In this document: positions 46,901-57,668 of the stretch, one piece after another
Layout: each line of letters starts with the position of its first letter
Numbering within the stretch: the first letter of the stretch is position 1
DNA from: Angiostrongylus vasorum
Lineage: Eukaryota; Nematoda; Chromadorea; Rhabditida; Metastrongylidae
Direction of reading: 5' to 3'
NCBI GenBank assembly: GCA_018806985.1
Contig: JADANN010000099.1
Span: 5,489,487 to 5,553,486 of the forward strand
Length of the DNA: 64,000 bases
Translations under genes and position numbers: made by a program
The notes under the pieces: model-generated
The model's input: the letters and a program-made list of their open reading frames with translations, nothing else
Databases searched by the model: none
Told to the model about the DNA's origin: nothing

Positions 46901-49900
46901 TGTTGAATTCTTTTTCATGAAACCGAATAGCTAGTGAATTTTATTAAACAAAAAAAGAACGCACACACATATCAGTAGGTGGCTGTACTGGTAGTGGCTG
47001 TATCTCACCTGTGAGCAAAAACATGCCAAGCATGCTCAACTCTGCGGCGCTCTTCTTCATCGTCTCACCAAACGCTCGCAAACCAGTGCTGTACCTGGCC
47101 AGCTTGAAGATTCTGGCCACTCGAGCTAACCTCATGACTCGAACCACTAACATTGCTCCTGGAAATTGTTCTGGCGGTGGCAAGAAGTAACGTCGCTAGG
47201 CTTGATAAAAGCAATGTAAAATATTTTGGTACCGTTATACGACGCTAACTACAAAAGAAGTAATGGAACTACTAAAAGGGTTCGACATAAATATATGCTT
47301 CACAACAGCAACAAAACCCCAAGGGCCGATTTAAACTTGCTAGCAAGGATTCGTAAGTGTTGGTTGCTAGCAAAAGTACGAAATCTGTAATATTGGAACA
47401 TCAGATTACTGCCAGTTTTGCTGTTCACCATCAACTACCAACACTGGTTGCAAAAGCCAGATTTCTGTCCTGAGGACTATGCGCATCATGTTGGCGCGCT
47501 TCTAATAAGTGGTGTGAAGACCAGCCAGTAAACAAACTCTGAATGAATACTCTTAAAGAGAAACGTATCTATAGTGAAATACTAGTACACTAGCCACGAA
47601 ATACAAAAAGAGACACATATACGAAAAGTGCACTTAAGTGAATCCATGGTCGGGCAAGGAGATCTCGAACGAGACCGTCGACGGAGCAAATATATTTATT
47701 GTTGCATGAATCAGCTGTATCCTCAGTATCATCAGTCTCAGGAAGTCGGCCACCTTCTGGCACGTAGGTGATGTGATATGTGAACTATAGTGTACGGAGT
47801 TTCATGACACATAGCGCCGGCTTATTTCTAACGTTGATTGTTATTTCCCACATTAAGTAGTTTTATGGCCCGTTGCTCCCCATCGTTATTAAATAACAAA
47901 TTATTTATGTGAGGAAAAAGAGGCCACATTTGTGGCAAGTCAGGAACTCATTCTCAATCACATACCTCGAAAGTTTTTCATCCATTGCAATTCATTGAAC
48001 ATTTCGATGACGAATGGAAGAATGGTAAGCACGTCAATCACATTGAGAGGCGAACGCACGAATTTAGCCTGGAACGAGTGTTGATCGTTCAGAAAAAATG
48101 CCTCACCAATCTGGCAATTAAAGCAAAAATGAATGATACTTCAAGTTTAGCCTCATCAAAAGTGAGTGAGGGTGAAGACCTTCAAACTACCACTAATCTA
48201 CCAATGAAAGACTTCTCAGGAGATAAACTTATTTCGGTGGCACCTCTAGAATCCACAGAATCGTTTCATTGTCGTTTCACAAATGTAATTCTCTATGTTG
48301 ACGCATGGATGGAAATCTTTGGCAGTCTTCGGAAAATAATCGCAAAACGCTTAAACAAATAATGAAATGAAATAGAAAACAATAATAATCGAAAAATAAA
48401 TTAGTAATCAAAAAAACAATAAAAATAGTAAAAAATGTCGAGAACAATATATACATATATATTTCCCAAAAATATACTAGTCAACAGAAATGTCGAAAAT
48501 AAAAATGAAAAATAAACAACAAAAACACACAACGGCACACCACATCTTTCCGGATCGCGGAGCTCTAAACTCCAAAGTCTAACCCACCTTAGAGATCCAG
48601 GATAACACAGATCGATAGCGAAACGTAGATGGGCCAGTTATAAAAACGACAAGTGGAAGAAAAGAATTGTAGAGTGGAGTTCATGAGAATGCAGGCATTC
48701 TTTTAAAGGATAAGGATAAAGCTCTCGGCGTTGATCAATCCCTGAGGGATGCGCCGTGCATTCGACTCCATTAAGCATCGTCGGAGGTGATTGAGTGCAT
48801 AGCTGACCTTTACAATGACTCGCGGTGGTCCACCAATGTATCGAGCCAGTGCTGCTATCCTCCCAGACAAGTCTGGTACCAATTTACCAGCCCCAGAGAG
48901 ATGGAAGGCTTGGTGGGCCATGGGCGCTGGGATCTATTCCACGTGTGTGTCTCAGTGGCGCGTTCTTTTAGGATGACCATATACACGCTAAGCGGATGTG
49001 TTCGTAAATGAAGTCAATCAGGTGTGATCGCAGCTGTAATTGTTTTGCAGATAACGCTATGAGAGTCGCACGCGCCAACATTCTCGTATCAAGCCACTAC
49101 CATGGACGACGATTGTGAGGCAAGGAAATGAATGAAACATTCGCTGAGGTCCACACAACTCGTGAAGATGGGCCGTGAAATTATCGTAGTAGGTCCTGAA
49201 TGGCCAGCGCCTACGTTTGAAACAGAGTCTCGAATCTTATACTGAGCTTTTCCTCTACATTGATTTTATTGGTACTTTGACAGAATTGTTGAAATGAGCT
49301 CTACATCCTTATGGTCTAACGTGATTATTTTGTCTTACGACCACTTATTATATTCCATTCGCCTATGAAATGGCTGAATTACGAAAGAAGCGGCTAACTA
49401 CCTTCTTTGGGTTAACGGAAAATCGTGCGAGATACTCAGCAGTGAAATACGCCATACAGCTGAAAGAATCCAGATCAGTCTCTCACATTTGGTTTCAGTA
49501 CAAAAGTAACTGGAATAGACAGCAAAACTTGAAGAACATACCACATCTCTAGCCATTGCAGAACCAGATGTGGTTCCTTACGCTCATCCTGCAGTTCGGG
49601 CATTGAACTTAGAATCAAACCTGAAGGATTTGATTTAAATCACAATCTGATTGTTGGAAGAACAGATACACGTAGCAGCACAGTAGAAAAAGGAGCAACT
49701 CGTAAGGAAACAGCGGTTATTTTCATGTTTAATCGAAACCTGCAATAAACTGCAAGCGGGGTTTTCGTGAAAGGTACTAATGTCATTGATTTCTGTATCA
49801 TACGATGACATCTCCTACAAAAATCCATTTATAGCTTTCGGAAAACACTTCTCAGCAGTTTTTTTTTGTTGTGGACTTTAGAATAGAATAGACATGTTCT

Positions 49901-52900
49901 AAATTACTATAATCCATAAAGAGCCGGCACAAGTGGTGCATGTGGGGCAGTCGTCAGAGGCGCCCTGCAATACTCATAAGATCAATTCCCCACGCCCCCC
50001 GGATCATCACGCCATCCATCCCTCCGGGATGGGCAAACTGGTACCAGATTTCTCTAGGAGGATTGCAACACCGGCTCCATACATTGGTACGCTACCGCGA
50101 GTCATTGCAAAGGCCAGATATCTATTCAATCACCTCCAAACGATGCTTAATGAAGTTGAATGCTTGGCGCAATCGTCAGGGATTGATCAACGCCAAGAGC
50201 TTTGTCCTTTTTATTTTCTTTGTAAATAACCGGCAATAATTTAAGATATGGGAAAGCATGACTGTAGACTCCAATGATCGATTTTATGCAACATAATCTA
50301 TCTGCAAGTTTGAAAAAAAAGGAGAAGCCTTTAACTTAGTTTAATAATGATGCAAATTCGATTCAGTGGTACTAACCGCTGGATGTCTGTGAAGCCTTCT
50401 TTAGCCTACCTAGTAGAGAGAACAGTACAAAACAAGCAGAGACGATAGAGAACACTTTCGCTGCCAGGGATGATTGCGGATTCTCTAGTAGCCGGTAGAG
50501 GTAGTATCGTATCTGTCCTATCCAGACTTTTTTCGAACGACGACGGAGGACACATGGACTCGCGAGCGATCTAAAGTACACGGTAGTCTTGCCTAATACC
50601 TGCGAGTTTTTTCGGAGAATGATCAAACAATAGAAAATGCGTGCTCAAGAAAGTGAGAAGCGTACGTAATTAAATAAAGGACATCCTCTTAAAGCTCTAA
50701 AACTGCCGTTCGCATTTTATTTCTTGCATGAAATTTCAACCAAGTAATTCTGTAAGATTTCACAGCTCCACTTTAACAAGTATACCTAGGAATATCTCAT
50801 CGTAGAATAAGTACCTAAAAAAGAATGAACCTTTCCAGGATCATAACCAACGAACAGTTGGATATTTCCAAGTTCTGTTAAAGCTAATTCATCTCTTCCG
50901 TGTATTGCAGAACTTCCTAACGAACCACTGTGACTTTTGTGGAACAAGTAATTGTCTACATACTTCCAGAACGAACCTTCTCATTTATCTTTTTGTTGAT
51001 GCGGCTGTTATCCTCGAGAGTGCAACAAGGCGAGAGGAAGTGCACGGGAATCCGCCAGTACTCCAACTCGTAGCGTAGCCTCATTGGGCAAATGTCCATC
51101 GGTCGATGTAGTTTTCCTAAAAGACGACGATATTCTACGTTGTACTGGTAGTAGCTAAAATTAAAGGATACTAGAGGGTGACTCAAAAAGTAGGCCACTA
51201 TTTCGAAGCACTTATAATCTACTATGAAAGAACGAAATGTAGAGGCTCTACAAACGTGGCTGGATGGCTCACGTTGTGACATGCGGGTTAAAAAAAACGA
51301 TGATGTCATCCGTTGTCAAAAAAAGTATAAATCGTTTAATGAGGAATAAAAAGTTATACTGATAGATATCTAGTTCGACGTCGTAAAAAGGTAATTTTTT
51401 TTGCTAAAATCAAATTTTTTTAAGATAAAGAAGATTTTTAATACGGTTTGGACGAGCATGATGAGGAGGATGAGGATGAAACACATGATTTTGACAGACT
51501 TGGTATGACGGATATGTGAATGGACGGCATTATGACTGTGATCACAATGGTGGAATCGAGTATACTTGAATAAATACTGTTTGAAGTGGCTGGAATCGGT
51601 GTCCAGAGTACAATTTGGACACGAAAGGATTGGGATTCCTTCCCCAAGTGCAAAAATGGTGGAGTGCCATTGAAGGAAAATATGTTCAAATTGAGGCATA
51701 CATTATCAAAATTCACCCTTCCAGTTTCAGTAACACGAATTTCAAAGTCGTGTAAGTTGTTCCACATATGCTAACCTATAGCCCAAAAAAGTCAGCTGAA
51801 CAAACAGAAAGGAAAGCGCGCACTCTATCACTATGCGCGAAACTGTACCCAAGAAAAATAGCTTAATTGGGACCTTTTGATCTATAGGATTTTTTAAAGC
51901 AGAGAGATACTTCAATATTTGAAAACTCGACTTCCCCTTTAGCCTCGTGTGATTAGGTTAAATTAGTTCGATCAATTTCTAACTTAGAAAGTTAGAATAT
52001 GACTAGACATACCGATGTTAAAGGAATGTCGGTTATGAAAGACTGCTATACCCTGTGCTAACTGATAATGGTACCGACTGCTGCAGGATAGACTGTCCCA
52101 GAAAAGCAAGTTATTATAACCGGACAACCACATCAACAACAGCCGTTCTGCACAAAAGAGCCTCGCCGGGTGAGGTTGCCTCATTTGAGCCGTGCTCCAC
52201 TGAAGAAAATGCGACTCGATCGGACAATGAAGGCATCACATCGAGAGTACGAAGATCTGTGGACATCGACTCAGATCATCTGCTCCGAAGAAGAGTCGAA
52301 ACGTTAACCGAACAAAGTTGTTCATCAACATCGTGTTAACTGAGCAATTTAAACACATGTTGATTAGAAAATTACTTTTCAGTCACCCTGTAGGCTAATG
52401 GATTAAACAGACTCCATGTACCGGACACTGTTATTGTCAACAATAGCTGAGAAAATGTTATGTAAGGCACTGCACTAACAACACTTCTGCATCGTTTTTG
52501 CTCAAAGAAAGAGATAGAACCTTCTCATTGTTTTTGCTGCCCACTCACTTACAGGTTCATTCAGTGTTGATAAGCGAGTTATAGTACCTTGGAGCTATGA
52601 ACAGGATTAAATCAAATAAAGCGGCTAAAAGCCCTTCAAGAAATAGCGCTTATGCGGAACACTGTAGAAGTAGCAGGAGCAGTGATGAATCACTGCAGAG
52701 AAATATCCTTGTTCAAATGCAAAAAATGCGTAAATTATCGGAGATTTTTCATCCTTTTCAAAAACTGTGTAGTTCCCAAGATGTAGATGGGTGTAGTAGT
52801 TCGCAAGATCGAGTTTCTATTAACCACGGCATTGGATTATAAATCTGTTGTTCCCTTTTTTACAGCAATCGTGACGTTGTTGCTCAGCACACCTTTACTT

Positions 52901-55900
52901 CCTTACAAATATAACACATACAACACAACGGTAGCTGACGTTTCGGCAGTAACGCCTTCTTCAGAGCTTGGAAGGGTACACTAGTATGTAATTTACTAGG
53001 TTAAACTCTTCAACAACGCAAACAGAAAGATGAAAATCTGAACAATAATTACACGATCACCGGATTCTCGAAAAACCCACCGTTTTTATCTGTTTTCCAC
53101 CAAGGAAAACACCATCATTATCCCAACATGGTGTGTAATGCCAATTTTATCGCTGATATTGATGATACAATCTAGACGGAAATCCACGCATCATATTGCT
53201 TGCTTTCTAATAGCTGCAATTGATCGTAAGTGATTTCGAGCACAGGGCAACGATTTCCATGACCGGCTTTCTACTAGCCTTCGCATTATTCAATAGTGTT
53301 ATGTGCTCTTGACAACAGTGAGGAAGTTGTTAAGAGAATGTTTATTTCACAACAACCAACGTTTCAATTGATTTCGCCTTTTCCAGAGCTTCGAAGCGAT
53401 CAAATTGGCTATCCAATCAAATGTTTTCATGGTCACAACGAAAATCTCAAAGCCCAGGTTTCAGCACAGTGATAAACAGCTTCTTTGAGACATTCAATGT
53501 TATTATTCGTGTATCTCCCACTTAGTAATGGAGAGGAAATTTGCAGAGTTCACATGGAATGGTTTTTAGTCCAGTTTCAGATCTCAAATCAAAAAATCAG
53601 CAGCTAAAAAATTTTCCACCAACGTATTTCGTATTACACTTACTTGTCAAAACATAAATTATCTTCCACTGATAGCCTTGCGTTACCGATCCATAAATGT
53701 TGAAGGACAGACTTAAGGTCATAACTGGGCACACTGTGCAACAGAAAAAAATAACAGGGTTTGTAAAGCTATTACTCAACTAGTTGTTGAAATACATTTC
53801 AACCTATCTTACGAATGAATGTCCTAACTATACGAACGTGATAGAGTCTTTCGATGTTGCTGCCTTTAGCCCAAATGCGTCGAACGATTCCGCAATGAGG
53901 TCATCCTCGAAGCCAGCATTCAAGATTGAGGAAAAGCGAAAACCATGGCTATCCTGTGCACGTCATGCACCATTCAAAGACAGGGCAACAAAATGGTGCC
54001 TGAGACCAAGTCTGGCCGATATTCGTCATGTTTCAAATAGGAGCTCCAGTTTTTGGTCTAGTAGTGCCCAGCTATAAAAGCATCGACTAGTTTTTTTTTC
54101 ATCTTCTGTGCACAAGAGATGACGGATAAGCGTTTTGAGTTGTTCCTTCAACAGATTATGTAAAGTAGAAGAAACTAAAGAAACGTTTCCATTTTTGACC
54201 GTTGAATGTCCTTTTTCCAAAAAAAGACAACGACACAAAGTGGTGCCGAAAACTATGTAAGAAAGTCATTTTAGTCCATTTTCTCGCTGCTCGTCGTCCA
54301 CATGCAAAAAGTGAGCCTGTGAAAAACATGGTTCGAACAGCTAGCAGTGCATGCACAGGAACAGTGCAGAAGAAGAAACTACGAACACGATAAGCACTGC
54401 TAATAAGCAATGCCTAAAACAGACCAGTCTAGAGAAATCGGTGGAAATCACTCAACTGCCACCAAAATCTGTAGTGCCATTTCGTACAAACGGCAGACAC
54501 GGTGACCGTACGGGTTTCGTTATGGTGCGCATGGCGTTTTTAAGGCGTGCGGGGAGTGGCATATTGGCAAAACGGATAGAGCCACTTGTCTGTGTGTAAA
54601 ACAACACCTAGATGGAAATTACAAAATCCGAATACTCTAGGTACGAACAGGACAGCAAGGCAAAAAGCATTTGAAATAAATTACACTATCCTCGCAAAGG
54701 AATCTAGACATCAGGGCGCAAAATTCTCGAAGCATTTTACATTAACTACAAACAAAGATAAATGGCAGGATGCCATGTAACAACACGTTTCCCCTTTACT
54801 AAGATGAAGACGGAACGAAAAAAGTTAGTTTTCTATGGAAGCTTTTCACCGTGCTATTGAAACCTAGGTTCAGAGTTTTTGCGTAGGGGTTATCGAAATT
54901 CTTAACTGAGTTGATTATGTGTCAGTTTCATCTGTTCCAAGCCATGAAGGAAGTAAAACCCGCTGTATTAATGACCTTGTCAGTGCTTGTCAAAAACACA
55001 TAAACCTATTTCGAACGTGGTTTTCATAGTTTTCGGAGTGTCCACACTTTTCACGGGAACAACATAAGCTTCACGTTAAGCAAAAATTCGGACTGAAAAC
55101 TGTCTATTCTTCATTTGAGACCTAATTCATCGTTTTTGTACGGTAAGAACTGGTTGTAGTATAAAGTAAGTCCAGATTTTGCTAAAGTCATTATGCTTTC
55201 ATGTCGACCTACAAAACATGTGCGCTGAATAATTTTCTATTGGAATCTATCATATTTTGGTAACGGGTCGAGCACAAGTAATAATAACAATCATTAGACC
55301 CCTTTCTACCAAATCCCTCATTGTTTGGGGTTGGGAAATTGGTACTACACTTGTCCGGAACGAGATCATTCTCTCTAATCCACGTGGGATTGCCCTACCA
55401 CGGCTATCTCAGCGTTCAAAGGAGAATCGACTAGACCAGAATTCAAGGACATTTATGACAAAGATAAAAAAACCTTCAAGCAGTAGCGGAAGCTATGTGC
55501 ACAAAATTTTAAAGATCTCCCAGAAGGATGTGAGGAAACGAATCCAATACAAGAGTCGCTGGAATCCGTACTGCGTAATGAAAGTGGTGTCAATACACGT
55601 AATAAATAAATTAAATAAATAAATAAGCAGATAAGAAAATAAACAAATAGATGGAGAAACAAACAAAGGAACAGATGACTAAATAAATAAAAAATAAATA
55701 AGTCCGATAAATAAACAAGCGAATAAACAAATAAATGAATAAATAAACAAGTAAACAAATAGTAAATAAATAAAGCAAACAAACAAATAAATAATTAGAA
55801 CCACAAGAATGCCGAGATATGAGCAAAACTCGGAACCCCAGATGGCCTTCGAGTCCGCAATTTCCCCTTTCCGTGGCTCACGTTTTACCCATTGCAACAC

Positions 55901-57576
55901 CGACGCTCTTGCTTTGCCTTTCTCTCAGGCAGCTCAAGCATTAAATAACAAATGAATAATCTATCACTTTTAAAATAAATGCTACATCAATACAGAACAT
56001 GCAAAGTGCTATGTTAATCAGATAAGACTTTAATTAGCCGACTTTCATCTAACCCCGGATGTGAGCCTCATTTCAGCTTGTCAAAGAAATACCAGATAAG
56101 ACTTATAAAGAAAACATTGATGCGCTCAGTGCTTTTAGATATGGAAGTTAAACTTAGGGCGAAAACGTACCAGAGACGAAAAAGTCGACAATGTACTCGA
56201 AGATGACTGGACTCCGCTCGAAATAGTACTCGTCGGCGTGTTCAAAATAGGCATCGCAATCGGTCAATCTCTCGATATGCGACTTACGGCAAAACGCTGA
56301 CAGTCTGCAGTCGTCCAGAAGGCGAGCTATCTTCAATATAAAAAAGAATCCTTTGTACAGGTCACATTTCGACTCCTGACAGCTATGGCCACAGAAGTCC
56401 AGAAGTCTTATAAGAGTCCTATATCTGGTGCTCGAGCTCTAGGCGATGCCGTTATACCATGAGAATAATAGAATTCTCTTTCAAAAGCAATGAGGATAGT
56501 TCAGAAAACTATAAGTGACGATCAAAATGAAGCCGAGCTGTAGTTCTAACATAAAGACACCCACCTAAATACGCAATGGATAACGAACAGTTTGGTAAAG
56601 CTTTCCATCCCGAGAGATTCAATGTTTTTAGAAAGAGACGTGATTGTATTTATTTGATTAAAATGAACAGGAATTCCGAAGATTTTTTAGATGCAATATG
56701 TGAGAATATTCACGGCTTAATAGAAAACGCTGTTTTTTTTCTCGTTCACAGTAATGTTACTTCTTTCCAGTGGTTTACCGCCTTATCGTGGCTGGGAGCT
56801 GTTCCTGGATGTTGGGCTGCAAAGTGGACCTGGGGAATTCATCCCGACAGCAGAGACTCCCAAGCTGAGAAGGAGCCAAGCGTTTTCATCATGAAGCCCA
56901 GCAAAAAAGTAAACCAATACCAAGATGGACCACCGTCCTGGAATCAAACTAGTCACATGGTGGCAAATATCCCTCTGATCCACAAAGGCGGCGCCTGCCC
57001 TGTGGTGGTGAAGACCCTGGGGCGGACATTGGCTAGGCTAACCTCGGGCTCCAGGGAACAACAGAGGCTCAACCAGCATAACACCGGAAAAAATTGAAAT
57101 TGTGCTGAGGCCCGCATAACCACTGAAGGCGGACCATTCAAGTATCCTAGTAAGTAGGTAGTTTCACTTAGTTATGCTCTTACTTTTGAAATTCTGCGAG
57201 ATGCTTACAAAATTTCGTTCCATTGACTTTATCAGTTCTATTTTATCACTGCTACTGGTTAATGATTGGTTTTTTATTCAATGTTGTCTATACGGTGTAT
57301 GGAAAGAATTAATTCGCAAAATCAAAAAAGTGCCTTGGAAAACTTTTTTGCTTTTTAAAGTTGAATAATGTCGACGATATGGTCGGAAGGTCAAGAGTAC
57401 TTTTGTGTTGCCCCCATCCTCCCTAATGTCTACGATCTCGAACTGGGTAATCACGAAGCTACGTGGCCCGTCTCTTGATGGCGGATTAGCTGTTGAACAT
57501 AGAATAGGAGACATAATTTCCGTTTATTTTCACCCAGGAGCAGTTTAATTCTTAGGAGATGCCCCCCCCCCACCCC

Positions 57577-57668
<92 letters not shown>

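Larger units (their letters stand above)
48111..49401 (-). other. Kv channel intron 6
   Basis: 1.3-kb intron holding an RTE LINE fragment that is itself interrupted by a SINE (48.56-49.20 kb), plus AT-rich filler at 48.36-48.54 kb. Confidence 0.8.

Noticed and set aside
47985..48362. 125-codon plus-strand ORF
   Set aside because: It overlaps channel exon 7 antisense. The minus strand carries S3 with correct phases.
50380..50410. Micro-exon ACATCCAGCG after S1
   Set aside because: It would need an intron of 23 nt. The exon at 49542-49620 fits phase and the SSMPELQ motif instead.
51170..51310. Mariner-type transposon or MITE
   Set aside because: One end resembles a mariner terminus (GGGTGACTCAAAAAGT) but no matching inverted end or transposase was found.
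55453..55900. Leu/Tyr/Ile-rich minus-strand ORFs resembling a membrane protein
   Set aside because: Antisense of the A-rich SINE tail; pure low complexity.
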